Assembly (NCBI RefSeq): GCF_014705615.1
Contig: NZ_JACXJA010000016.1
Span: forward strand, 1 to 64,000
From: Paenibacillus oceani
GTDB taxonomy: Bacteria > Bacillota > Bacilli > Paenibacillales > NBRC-103111
DNA: 64,000 nt
Direction: 5' to 3'
In this document: positions 35,729-44,131 of the stretch, in pieces
How the letters are laid out: every line of letters begins with the position of its first letter
Numbering within the stretch: the first letter of the stretch is position 1
Notes under the pieces: model-generated
Told to the model about the DNA's origin: nothing
The model's database searches: none
What the model saw: only the letters and a program-made list of their open reading frames with translations
Position numbers and translations under genes: made by a program

Positions 35729-36343
35729 ATGCAAAGCTGGATTACGGACTTTATGAGCGAGTATGGTTATATCGGCATTTTTCTGATGATAGCGCTGGAA
35801 AATTTGTTTCCTCCGATTCCGTCCGAAGTAATTCTGACGTTCGGCGGATTCATGACCACTTATTCGGAGCTTACGGTAACAGGCGTTGTCGTAGCGGCAA
35901 CCGCAGGAAGCATCGCGGGAGCTGTCGCCCTTTACGGCATCGGGCGTCTGCTGCATGTAGACCGGCTGGAAGCGATCATTGACCGCTGGGGACGGCTGCT
36001 TCGCGTGAAGAAGGAAGATTTGCATAAATCCGCCGCCTGGTTTGACAAATACGGGTACCGCACGGTATTTTTCTGCCGGATGATTCCTCTGATCCGCAGT
36101 CTCATCTCGGTTCCGGCCGGTATGGCCAAGATGAAGTTCGGTCTGTTCCTGCTGTTCACCACGATCGGGACCTTGATCTGGAACGTGGTGCTCGTCTCTG
36201 TAGGCGCCGCCGTCGGGGAATCGTGGGAAGATATCGTCGGTTTCATGGACGTGTACTCCAATGTCGCTTATGCGTTGATTGCCGTCGCAGGTCTGACGGT
36301 CGTCTACTTCTGGATTCGCAGAATGAGGAAGAAAACTTCATAG
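35729..36343 (+). CDS. DedA family membrane protein
   Basis: The start at 35729 follows GGGAGG and lies about 24 bases after the predicted transcript start. The roughly 204-residue protein has the DedA motifs ALENLFPPIPSEVIL near the N-terminus and FFCRMIPLIRSLISVPAGMA (split) in the centre, with four or five TM segments. DedA proteins act in membrane-lipid transbilayer movement and envelope homeostasis, including resistance to cationic peptides. The transcript is separate from the ABC operon. Confidence 0.9.
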   Translation: MQSWITDFMSEYGYIGIFLMIALENLFPPIPSEVILTFGGFMTTYSELTVTGVVVAATAGSIAGAVALYGIGRLLHVDRLEAIIDRWGRLLRVKKEDLHKSAAWFDKYGYRTVFFCRMIPLIRSLISVPAGMAKMKFGLFLLFTTIGTLIWNVVLVSVGAAVGESWEDIVGFMDVYSNVAYALIAVAGLTVVYFWIRRMRKKTS

Positions 36344-36369
36344 AATGATATAGGATCGCAAAAGCAGAG

Positions 36370-36401
36370 AGCCGCCGGTTAACAGCCGGGCGGTTTTTTT
36401 G
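36370..36401 (+). terminator. Terminator after dedA
   Basis: A GC-rich hairpin (GCCGCCGG...CCGGGCGG) is followed by seven T's. Confidence 0.8.
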
Positions 36402-36430
36402 TTTAGAGCTTAGAGCTGAGCAAGTATAAT

Positions 36431-36499
36431 CCCCTTGCAAGAACAGCTGTTTCTTACAAGGGGCGTTCGTCGTGGAAAAGGCTTTGTTTAGAAGCCTTT
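36431..36499. repeat. Two adjacent palindromes
   Basis: 36431-36463 is a nearly perfect 33-base palindrome: CCCCTTG/CAAGGGG ends, an AAGAA/TTCTT-type middle and CAGCTG at the centre. 36477-36499 is a second hairpin, AAAGGCTT/AAGCCTTT with a 7-base loop. Neither has a terminator T-tract. They may be ends of a decayed mobile element. Confidence 0.6.
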
Positions 36500-36520
36500 C
36501 TTAGTTAGGGGACACGTCTT

Positions 36521-36637
36521 GACCCGCACGAACCGTTCCATAACGAACAGTGGGATATCACCGAATTATTAGCCATACCTCAGTTTGAGAACATTGATGA
36601 GCTCCATAATGTCGGTTACTATAGTCTTAATTTGTAA
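36521..36637 (+). pseudogene. Probable C-terminal remnant of a lost gene
   Basis: An open frame of 38 codons ends at TAA 36635-36637 and reads like a soluble protein tail (DPHEPFHNEQWDITELL, then FENIDELHNVGYYSLNL). It has no start or ribosome site and is preceded by GGGGACACGTC and followed by GCGGGGACATGGG. It may be the tail of a transposase-linked or other deleted gene. The family is not recognised. Confidence 0.4.
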
Positions 36638-36672
36638 AGAAGCGGGGACATGGGAAGGGGGCGGGTGGGAAG

Positions 36673-37023
36673 TTGGTTTACGTTATAGTTAACTTGTTTC
36701 TCGTCGCGGCTTTCACCTTGTCGATTCGGAGAGCCGGTGTTTCCAGACCTTCTTCGAAAGCAATTGCCGCAGCGCTCGGGCTTTCGATTGTAGCCGTTGT
36801 CTGTCTGGCGCAAAACTATATGAACAATCAAGTTCCCGGAGCGCAGGACGGGATTGGCATTACAAATCCGGTCGCTTATTGGATTATCGGTGAGGATCGA
36901 TGGTCGATAGAAAAATTCAGGATCGCGCTTGTACATTCCGTTTGCTTGACGCTGCTGCTCATTGCCGCTTATCCAGCGGTTTCTTGGAGGGAAGCGCATG
37001 ACTCGGAAACAAAAAGCAGCTAA
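36673..37023 (+). CDS. Small predicted membrane protein, 116 residues
   Basis: The TTG start is preceded by a G-rich stretch (GGGCGGGTGGG) rather than a clean ribosome site. Three hydrophobic segments are likely (about 3-18, 30-46, 85-105), with a polar C-terminus (HDSETKSS). The stretch between TM2 and TM3 contains NPVAYWIIGEDRWSIEKFR. No family is recognised. Confidence 0.5.
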   Translation: MVYVIVNLFLVAAFTLSIRRAGVSRPSSKAIAAALGLSIVAVVCLAQNYMNNQVPGAQDGIGITNPVAYWIIGEDRWSIEKFRIALVHSVCLTLLLIAAYPAVSWREAHDSETKSS

Positions 37024-37052
37024 TGGACTCAGCGTATAAGATAATATGTTTG

Positions 37053-37395
37053 CAGCCTTTATTTTGTCCGAAACCCGCTTGAATGGGGAATTAGGAGCGG
37101 TTTGGAGCTGTTAAAATCGATGAAAAGCGTGCAGCCCCGGCCGGTATGCGAAAATAGGGGGTACAAACCGCTTTATTCGCCTCGGTTTAACGAATAGGCC
37201 GAAAATAAAGGGTGCAAAAGACTCTTATGGGGTTCGACCGACCGCACTCACATCGTCGTCACGTTGCCAAACAACGGACTGGAAATTACGTGCGGTACGA
37301 ACATCTTCGTAATCCGTAATCGGGCCGCACGCGTCGTTCCCAGCGAAGGCTGAACACAAACCGCCGGCAAGAAAGCCGTTCGGGCCGCAAAGGAA
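37053..37395 (+). repeat. Dispersed intergenic repeat A, copy 3 (with an insertion)
   Basis: Homology to copies 1 and 2 begins at AGCCTTTATTTTGTCCG and includes the GGAGCGGTTTG/CAAACCGC stem and the AATAAAGGGTGCAAAAGACTCTTAT hairpin in two halves. After about 37235 some 90 bases are unmatched, then similarity returns (GCGAAGGCTGAACAC, GGCAAGAAAGCCG). From 37396 to 37581 I see no gene; a - strand open frame there overlaps the repeat and lacks a ribosome site. Confidence 0.72.
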
Positions 37396-37581
37396 GTCGC
37401 GGCTGTAGCTGCTGCCGCCGGATACTGCCGGTTGCCGCCCAAACGATCCACATAAGGAGAGAGCGTCCGCAGCGAAGGCGTCCGTTCCCTCCCGCACTTC
37501 CTCGTATGGATTAGCGCGCACCGTTGAAGGGCCGTCCCGACGGCGTTCTTTGACCGGCTTAAACGAACCGGCGCAAAGAAA

Positions 37582-38421
37582 TTACCGCAGCAGGGCCGGA
37601 TCGATCTCCGGCACGAGCCCCTCCTTGGCGGCTCGTGTTAGCAAAGCGGTAATGGCGGCATACCCGTCTTCCCCTAAATTGGCCGTAAACTCGTTTACAT
37701 ACAGATCGATATGCGCCTTCGCGACTTCCGGCGACATCTCCTGGGCATGCTGCATGACGTAACTCCGCGACGCGTCCGGGTTCGCCCAGGCGTATTCGAC
37801 CGAAGCGCGGGTCCAGCGCGCGATCGCGTCCAGATCGAGCGAACGGCGGGCGATAATCGCTCCGAGCGGGATCGGAAGTCCCGTATCGGTCTCCCACCAG
37901 CTGCCGAGATCGCTCAGCATGTTTAACCCGTAGGACGGATACGTAAAGCGGGCCTCGTGAATGACCAGGCCGGCATCGATCCGGCCGTCGCGGACCGCCG
38001 GCATAATCTCATGAAACGGCATGACGACAATGTCCTTGACGCCGCCGGGCACTTGCTGGGCCGTCCACAAGCGGAACAGCAAATACGCGGTGGACCGTTC
38101 GCTCGGCACGGCTACGCGCCGGCCGGCGAGTTCGGCCGGAGCTGTAATGCCGCGATCGCCTCCGGCGGATAATACGAGAGGGCCGCAGCCTCTACCGAGC
38201 GCGCCTCCGCAAGGCAGCAAAGCATAGTCGTTCAGCACCCAGGGGAGGGCGGCGTACGATATTTTAAGCACCTCCGGCCCGCTCGAAGCGGTTGCCAGAC
38301 TGTTGGTGATGTCGATATCCGCATAGGTGACATCGAGCGCTGGCGCTCCGGGCAGTAAACCGTGCGCCCATGCGTGAAAGACGAATGTATCGTTCGGGCA
38401 AGGCGAATAAGCGATCTTCAT
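37582..38421 (-). CDS. mqnD: 1,4-dihydroxy-6-naphthoate synthase (futalosine pathway)
   Basis: The protein has 279 residues. The N-terminus KIAYSPCPNDTFVFHAWAHG and the conserved ITNSLATASSGPEVLKISY (split), GRGCGPLVLS and VIHEARFTYPSYGL segments are typical of MqnD. It converts cyclic dehypoxanthinyl futalosine to 1,4-dihydroxy-6-naphthoate on the alternative menaquinone route. It overlaps mqnB by ATGA, so the two are co-translated. The remaining pathway genes (mqnA, mqnC, mqnE) are not in this window. Confidence 0.93.
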   Translation of the reverse strand: MKIAYSPCPNDTFVFHAWAHGLLPGAPALDVTYADIDITNSLATASSGPEVLKISYAALPWVLNDYALLPCGGALGRGCGPLVLSAGGDRGITAPAELAGRRVAVPSERSTAYLLFRLWTAQQVPGGVKDIVVMPFHEIMPAVRDGRIDAGLVIHEARFTYPSYGLNMLSDLGSWWETDTGLPIPLGAIIARRSLDLDAIARWTRASVEYAWANPDASRSYVMQHAQEMSPEVAKAHIDLYVNEFTANLGEDGYAAITALLTRAAKEGLVPEIDPALLR

Positions 38422-39101
38422 GGCAGTACCTCCGTTAGTAGGGCGCCGGCAGACTCCAGCGCCTTCATGGCGTCTATAATATTCCAGGCGGAGCGGTCGC
38501 GGGGACCGACCGGATTGGAGATGGCGCGGATCTCCAGTACAGGCAGACCGCGGCCGGCAGCCGCAACCGCGACGCCGTAACCTTCCATCGCTTCGGCAGC
38601 AGCTCCGGGGATGCGGCGGACGAGCCTATCCGCCGTCTCGGCCGTTCCGGTAACGGTGCTCACGGTCAGGACGGAACCTGTCGTCACAGGATGTCCGGCG
38701 GCCTGCAAAGCTTCGGCAAGGCGTGCGGACAATTCGGGTTCCGCAGCAATACGCGAGGAACCGAACCCTAACTCGTCCACGCTGATAAATCCGTCGGGCG
38801 TCTCGGCGCCGAGATCGGCGGCAATCATGGCGTCGGCTATGACAAGCGATCCGACAGGCGCCCGGCCTACAAAACCGCCGCCGATTCCTGCGCTGATGAC
38901 CAGACGATAGTCGGCCGCTGCAAGCGCGGCCGCCGCTCCCGCTGCGGCGGAAGCTGGTCCGACGCCTGCCGCCGCCAGTACGAATCGGTTGTCGCCGCCC
39001 AATCCGCGCTGCAGCGCTTCTTTTTCCGCCTCGACGGCGGTTATGATCAGATAAGGCTTTTCGGTGCTGGAATTAAAATAAAAATTCGGAGCTTGGCTCA
39101 T
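38418..39101 (-). CDS. mqnB: Futalosine hydrolase
   Basis: The protein has 227 residues, nucleoside-phosphorylase-like fold. AAGVGPASAAAGAAAAL and ISAGIGGGFVGRAPVGSLV (split) form the nucleobase and ribose sites; MEGYGVAVAA and EIRAISNPVGPRDR are typical of MqnB. It hydrolyses futalosine to dehypoxanthinyl futalosine with release of hypoxanthine. GGAGG is seven bases upstream of the start. It is upstream of mqnD in a two-gene operon. Confidence 0.92.
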   Translation of the reverse strand: MSQAPNFYFNSSTEKPYLIITAVEAEKEALQRGLGGDNRFVLAAAGVGPASAAAGAAAALAAADYRLVISAGIGGGFVGRAPVGSLVIADAMIAADLGAETPDGFISVDELGFGSSRIAAEPELSARLAEALQAAGHPVTTGSVLTVSTVTGTAETADRLVRRIPGAAAEAMEGYGVAVAAAGRGLPVLEIRAISNPVGPRDRSAWNIIDAMKALESAGALLTEVLP

Positions 39102-39270
39102 CCGGTAACCTCCTTGACCTGCGGGTACAACCCTGTCCTATACAAACTTATCCCGAATAGGCCGCTGTTGTAAAGAGGCGCCGGGATTTCCCGGACCTGC
39201 ATAACCGTCCGCCCTGCGACAAACACTACCTTTAATTCTGCAGGTTTGGCAAGGAAAAGGAGGCCGCTTC

Positions 39271-40035
39271 GTGAAAGGTGCAATACGTTACTGCTTGGGT
39301 GTGGGACTGGTGGCAGTTGCATTGACGGTATCCGGCTGCGCGAACCAGAAAACGCTGAAGGTCGGAATCGAAAGCGATTTTCGCCCGTTCACCTATACGG
39401 AAGGCGGGGAAAACAAAGGGTTCGAGGTCGAACTGTGGGAAGAGATCGCGAAGAAGGGAAATATCAAATACGAGCTTGTCCCGATGGAGATGGGAAATAT
39501 GTCCACGGCGCTTAAATCCGGAGAGGTCGACCTCGTCATCGCCGGTATGACCGTTAACAAAGCGCGTAAAGACAATTTGGCTTTTTCCGATCCGTATTTT
39601 CAGACCGGGCTTGTGATGCTGACGGCGCAGGATAATACGGACATAACAGGTAAAGATAAACTGAAGGACAAGACGGTGGCGACGCGTATCGGCTCCACGG
39701 CTTATACGTACGCGGGCATGCTGCCGAAGCTGAAGGAGGTTCGGGGTTATCCCGATATCAATCGGGCGTATGAGGATTTGGCCAACAAAAAAGTCGACTG
39801 CGTCATTTTCGACGAGCGGAACGCTCGCGATTATATCCAAACCAAAGGCCAGGGCAAAATCAAAATCGTCGGCGATGTTCTGAACAAAGAAAGCTATGCG
39901 ATCGCCACCAAGAAACGAAACAAATATATCGGCAACATTAACAGCGCAATCGAACAAGTATCCAAAAACGGCACCTACGAAACGTTGTATATGAAATGGT
40001 TCGGCAGCAAGCCGAAAAAGCTGCCCGGCCAGTAA
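39271..40035 (+). CDS. Amino-acid ABC transporter substrate-binding lipoprotein (SBP_bac_3)
   Basis: The GTG start follows AAAAGGAGG. The 254-residue product has a lipobox (TVSGC), then KVGIESDFRPFTYTEGGENKG (split), FEVELWEEIAKKG, IAGMTVNKARKDNLAFSDPY and CVIFDERNARDYI, all of family-3 periplasmic-binding folds such as glutamine binders. It would be lipid-anchored and deliver polar amino acids to an ABC permease, which is not encoded nearby. It is divergent from mqnBD. Confidence 0.9.
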   Translation: MKGAIRYCLGVGLVAVALTVSGCANQKTLKVGIESDFRPFTYTEGGENKGFEVELWEEIAKKGNIKYELVPMEMGNMSTALKSGEVDLVIAGMTVNKARKDNLAFSDPYFQTGLVMLTAQDNTDITGKDKLKDKTVATRIGSTAYTYAGMLPKLKEVRGYPDINRAYEDLANKKVDCVIFDERNARDYIQTKGQGKIKIVGDVLNKESYAIATKKRNKYIGNINSAIEQVSKNGTYETLYMKWFGSKPKKLPGQ

Positions 40036-40253
40036 GTGTGTCAGCAATAGATGTTGAATCCATTCAGCTTATAGCAATCGGCAGGCCCACTCTTCGCAGA
40101 GGCGGGCTGTTTGCTTTGCCAACGCCGACTTGTCAACTAATGCTCACATTTGCGGACCGTTTATAGCCCGTTATAGTCATTTTAAAATCGGCCTGCTCGG
40201 ATATGATAGATAAGGAAGCAGCGAATAAGACTAGCCGGAAGGAGTCGGCCGAC

Positions 40254-40640
40254 ATGAGAATCAGATGGACCGTAAAAATGACAGCGTTGATGCTTGTGTT
40301 TCTCGTAGGCGTATTATCTGCCTGTTCGGGAAGCGATATCCGTTCTGTCGACCCGGCGGATGTGGAAGTGGGATTAAAGTCCGATCCGTCGCCTGCCAAA
40401 GCGTCCCAGCCGGTAACGCTGACTGCGACGTTCGACGGGGTGGAGCCGGCCGAATGGGCGAAGGCGGTGCTCGAAATCCGGGTCGACGGCAGCATGAAGC
40501 TGGTGGATGCACAGAAGACGCCCGAAGGGGGCTACGCCGCCAAGTTCACGTTCCCGAAGACGGGGACCTATGACATCTACGTGCATCTGTACCAGGGAGA
40601 TTTTCACGTAACGAAACTGAAAAAGCTGGAAGTATCATGA
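40254..40640 (+). CDS. YtkA/FixH-like lipoprotein
   Basis: The start at 40254 follows AGGAGTC and opens a lipoprotein signal (lipobox LSAC); the frame is open back to 40203. The roughly 128-residue protein is a single Ig-like domain (SQPVTLTATFDGVEPAEWA, then GGYAAKFTFPKTGTYDIYVH split by context) resembling YtkA-like proteins, which are linked to copper and respiratory-oxidase assembly. Its stop overlaps the nosD start (ATGA), making it the first gene of the nos-like operon. Confidence 0.8.
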   Translation: MRIRWTVKMTALMLVFLVGVLSACSGSDIRSVDPADVEVGLKSDPSPAKASQPVTLTATFDGVEPAEWAKAVLEIRVDGSMKLVDAQKTPEGGYAAKFTFPKTGTYDIYVHLYQGDFHVTKLKKLEVS

Positions 40641-41977
40641 GGATATCTGCAATTGGCAAAGTTCTCGCGATTGTATGCCTGTCGGTTGGACTCGGAATCG
40701 TGTCCGGGGAGCGGGCACGGGCAGCCGACGCGGCGATGGAATCGGCGAATATCCAGAGGTTGCTGGACGAGGCGCGTGCCGGAGACACGGTACGGATTCC
40801 GCCGGGCACGTACGATGGCTCGCTCGTCATCGGCAAGCCGCTTCGGATTGAGGCGGACGGCGACGTAACGATCGTAACGAGGTCCGGTAAGCCGGCCGTG
40901 CATATAACCGCCGACGGCGTTCAGCTCGGAGAGCTGCAACTGGTCAACGAATCGGCCGGCGATTCGTCCGCCGTACTCGTGACAGCCAATGACGCCAACC
41001 TGCACGGGCTAAAAATCCGGACATCGGCTTTTGGCATCAAGCTGGAAGGAGCGAACCGCGCCGAGATCCGCAACGCAGATATTACATGGGGCGGCCCGGA
41101 ATCGGCGAAGTTGACCGAGAAGCGCAACGGAATCGACTTATACAAGTCGGACGACAACGTAATGACAGGCAACACGATATCCTCGATGCATGACGCGATC
41201 TACTTGGAGAGCAGCAACGGCAACAAGATCGAGAGCAATCAAGTGGAGAAATCCCGTTACGGGATTCACTGCATGTATGCGGACCGTACGACGATACGCG
41301 GCAATACGGGAACCTATAATGTAACCGGCGCGATGATCATGAGCGTCAAAAATTCCGAGCTGTCCGGCAATTCGTTTGCGAAGCAAAGCGAAAACGTCCA
41401 CTCGCAAGGCATTTTGATGTTCGACGTGCAATCGTCGCGCGTAGTTGACAACGCGGCAGAAGGGAACCGCGTCGGGATCTATGTCGAACAGTCGCAGCAC
41501 AACGAGTTGTCGGGGAATGTGCTTACCGGCAATTTTATCGGCTTTCAATTGCTAGATTCCGAGAACAACCGGATTAGCGGGAACGAGCTGATCGGCAGCG
41601 TGGTGGACGCAGAGGCGAGGGACAGCAGGAACAATGCAGTGTCGGGCAATTACTGGGATTCCTTCCGTGGAATCGATACGGACGGGGACGGGCGCAGCGA
41701 TACGGCGTATGCAATCAATCCGTTTTTTCAGGCAATGGCAAAGGCTAAGCCTGCGTATCAATTGTTTTTTCAGTCGCCGGGAATGACATTTCTCGAAAGT
41801 TTGTTTCAAGGTGGCCGCCAGGAGTGGACAACGGATGCCGCACCGCTTATGAAGCCGCCTTCTTACGGTACGAAGGCAGGCGAAGCGCCGAATGCGGCGG
41901 CCACGGGCATTCTGGCGTCGTTATTGCTGGCCGCGTCGCTGGTAATCATTTATTATACGGGGGTTAGACGATCATGA
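40637..41977 (+). CDS. nosD: NosD-like copper-system beta-helix protein
   Basis: The protein has 446 residues. It has a signal peptide, a right-handed parallel beta-helix of CASH repeats (about 70-350; GNTISSMHDAIYLESSNGN and GVYVEQS-type rungs), the NYWDSFRGIDTDGDGRSDTA segment typical of NosD, and a C-terminal TM (about 423-441). NosD works with the NosFY transporter in delivering copper or sulfur to nitrous-oxide reductase. Both ends overlap neighbours by ATGA. No nosZ is present. Confidence 0.9.
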   Translation: MRISAIGKVLAIVCLSVGLGIVSGERARAADAAMESANIQRLLDEARAGDTVRIPPGTYDGSLVIGKPLRIEADGDVTIVTRSGKPAVHITADGVQLGELQLVNESAGDSSAVLVTANDANLHGLKIRTSAFGIKLEGANRAEIRNADITWGGPESAKLTEKRNGIDLYKSDDNVMTGNTISSMHDAIYLESSNGNKIESNQVEKSRYGIHCMYADRTTIRGNTGTYNVTGAMIMSVKNSELSGNSFAKQSENVHSQGILMFDVQSSRVVDNAAEGNRVGIYVEQSQHNELSGNVLTGNFIGFQLLDSENNRISGNELIGSVVDAEARDSRNNAVSGNYWDSFRGIDTDGDGRSDTAYAINPFFQAMAKAKPAYQLFFQSPGMTFLESLFQGGRQEWTTDAAPLMKPPSYGTKAGEAPNAAATGILASLLLAASLVIIYYTGVRRS

Positions 41978-42522
41978 TCATGAAAAAAAAATCCGGATTT
42001 ACGGCGCTTGCGATTATTCTCGCGATGCTGATGCTTGCCGCTTGCGGAGGGAAAACCTATGAAGCAGTCCCGATTCAAGAAGGGGTCGACAAATGCGAGA
42101 TTTGCAATATGCTGATCAAGGACGACGAATTTGCAGTGCAGCTGCTGACCAAGGAAGGGAAGGTTTACAAGTTCGACGACATCGGCTGCATGAACGAATG
42201 GAAGACGAAAAACGCCTCCGTACCGGTTACGATCGAGTTCGTGCGGGATCATGCGAGCAAAATGTGGATCGACCTGGAGAAAGCGTATTTCGCCTATGAC
42301 GCTTCATACAAGACGCCGATGGCATACGGGCTCGTCTCGTTCAAGGACAAGGCTTCGGCCGAGAAGTATATCAGCGAGCAGGGCAAAGGCAAACTGCTGA
42401 GCGCGGCAGATCTGAAATCGCATGCGTGGGAACGGAACAAGGCGGGCATGGACATGCATCATGGCGAAGGACATGAGCAGAAAGCCCATTCCGAAACGGA
42501 CAAAAAAGGAAGCTCGCATTGA
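41974..42522 (+). CDS. nosL: NosL copper-chaperone lipoprotein
   Basis: The protein has 182 residues. Lipobox LAAC has its Cys at 24. CEICNMLI at 41-48 carries the Cys and Met residues expected for Cu(I) binding, and the double-beta-barrel core contains YKFDDIGCMNEW. The tail is His-rich (MHHGEGHEQKAH), suggesting extra metal binding. NosL passes Cu(I) toward nitrous-oxide reductase in known systems. Here the client is not encoded nearby. Confidence 0.92.
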   Translation: MIMKKKSGFTALAIILAMLMLAACGGKTYEAVPIQEGVDKCEICNMLIKDDEFAVQLLTKEGKVYKFDDIGCMNEWKTKNASVPVTIEFVRDHASKMWIDLEKAYFAYDASYKTPMAYGLVSFKDKASAEKYISEQGKGKLLSAADLKSHAWERNKAGMDMHHGEGHEQKAHSETDKKGSSH

Positions 42523-43340
42523 GCCACGCCATCCATGTTGCGCTGCGGGAAGTCAAGATCGGATTCCGCAATCCTTGGGCCTATTCCTTCATGGCCCTTT
42601 TTACCGTATTCAGCCTCGCGCTGCTGCTCATCCAGGCGCAAAACGTTGTACGCGGATACTCCGCTGCGACCGGGACGATGCTGAGTCTGATCTTGTACTT
42701 GCTGCCGCTAATGACGCTGCTGCTCGGCTCGTTCTCCCTGACGGCGGAGAAGGAGGAAGGGAGCTGGCAGTTGCTATCGACGTATCCGATGAGCACGTTT
42801 TCGTTCATCTCCGGCAAATATGCCGGCCTTGCCGTCGTCCTGCTGACGATCGTCGCCTTCGGCTTCGGGGTTACCGGCTTGCTCGGCGCGATCGCCGGCC
42901 AAAGTTTCGACGCTGGCACGTACGCGCTGTTCCTCGTGTTCTCCGCCGGACTTATCTTACTCTTTTTGGCTGTCGCTCTGGGGATTGGGACGATTGCGGG
43001 CAACCGTTGGCAGGCGCTTACGTATGCGGTGGCGATCTGGTTTTTCGCCATAATCGGCTGGCAGGCGCTGCTGATTGCCGGACTCGGCATGCTCCCCTAT
43101 ATGTGGATCAAACCTGCGGTTACGGTGCTGACCTTCCTGAATCCGGCCGAGCTCGTCCGTCTGTTCGTCGTCGTCAAGCTGGGCGGCGGAGCGGTGCTCG
43201 GACCGGAGTATTACAACTGGGTGCAGTGGATTCGGGAGCCTTCCGGCACATGGGCATTCGTCGGCATATGCCTCGTCTGGATCGTGATCTCGATCGGACT
43301 TGCGAACCAGATCTGGGAAAGGGGGCGCGCACGTGGATAA
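42519..43340 (+). CDS. nosY: NosY-like ABC transporter permease
   Basis: The protein has 273 residues. The TTG start overlaps the nosL stop and follows AAAAAAGGAAG. About six TM helices are visible, with the family segment MTLLLGSFSLTAEKEEGSWQ near residue 70 and LLSTYPMSTFSFISGKYAGL after it. It forms the membrane part of the NosDFY complex with the ATPase downstream. Confidence 0.9.
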   Translation: MSHAIHVALREVKIGFRNPWAYSFMALFTVFSLALLLIQAQNVVRGYSAATGTMLSLILYLLPLMTLLLGSFSLTAEKEEGSWQLLSTYPMSTFSFISGKYAGLAVVLLTIVAFGFGVTGLLGAIAGQSFDAGTYALFLVFSAGLILLFLAVALGIGTIAGNRWQALTYAVAIWFFAIIGWQALLIAGLGMLPYMWIKPAVTVLTFLNPAELVRLFVVVKLGGGAVLGPEYYNWVQWIREPSGTWAFVGICLVWIVISIGLANQIWERGRARG

Positions 43341-44064
43341 GCCGATGGTAGTAGTGACAGATGTGGCGAAATCGATTGGCAAGCAGACGATCGTGCAGCA
43401 AGTGCAGCTGAGTGTGCAGCCCGGTCAGGTGGTCGCGTTATGCGGCGGGAACGGAGCCGGCAAAAGCACGATTCTCCGGATGGTGGCGGGAATGATGCAG
43501 CCCACCTCCGGAACGATCGAAGTGAACGGGATCAAGTGGAAGGAGAACCGGAGACGTTACGCCGAGCAGATCGGTTATATGCCGGACGATTACCGGTTCG
43601 GTCCCGGGCTGACCGCCATGGAGACGCTGACGTTCTGGGCGTCGCTGCGCGGACTGCCGAAGAGCAGGGCGGAGGAAGTGCTCGCCGACGTCGGATTAAC
43701 CGATACGGGACGCAAGCCGGTCGCATCGTTCTCCAAAGGGATGCGGCAGAGGGTGTTGTTCGCGCAAGCGCTGCTGGCGCGCCCGCCCGTGCTGATCATG
43801 GACGAGCCGACCAACGGGCTGGACCCGTACTGGATGGATTCGTTCGTCAAGCTCGTACAGGCGGCGGGAGAGGCCGGTCAAGCGGTTATTTTCTCGACGC
43901 ACCAGCTGGAGATTGCCGAGGCGCTGGCCCAACGGGTAGCTTTCCTGCGTCAAGGCCGGATCGAGCTGGAGGGAGCGGTGGAGGACATCCGTACACGGCT
44001 CGGTTCGAAGGGGCTTCACGACGCGTTCGCTTCCATGTTCGGCATTCAGAGGGCGGCGAATTGA
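43333..44064 (+). CDS. nosF: NosF-like ABC transporter ATPase
   Basis: The GTG at 43333 is preferred, preceded by AAAGGGGGCG; an open frame extends further back inside nosY. The 243-residue product has Walker A GGNGAGKST, signature FSKGMRQR, Walker B VLIMDEPTNGLD and switch His in FSTHQLE. It overlaps nosY by eight bases and completes the NosD-L-Y-F set. It is convergent with the cytochrome c gene. Confidence 0.92.
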   Translation: MDKPMVVVTDVAKSIGKQTIVQQVQLSVQPGQVVALCGGNGAGKSTILRMVAGMMQPTSGTIEVNGIKWKENRRRYAEQIGYMPDDYRFGPGLTAMETLTFWASLRGLPKSRAEEVLADVGLTDTGRKPVASFSKGMRQRVLFAQALLARPPVLIMDEPTNGLDPYWMDSFVKLVQAAGEAGQAVIFSTHQLEIAEALAQRVAFLRQGRIELEGAVEDIRTRLGSKGLHDAFASMFGIQRAAN

Positions 44065-44131
44065 CCGCTGGATTGCTCCACGTAGTGCGGCCCGGCATCT
44101 GCGATACCGGGCTTCCGTCTGTTGCCTGGAC

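Noticed and set aside
37225-37521. 98-residue - strand frame downstream of mqnD
   Set aside because: It lies largely within repeat A copy 3, starts at a GTG without a ribosome site, and matches no family I know.
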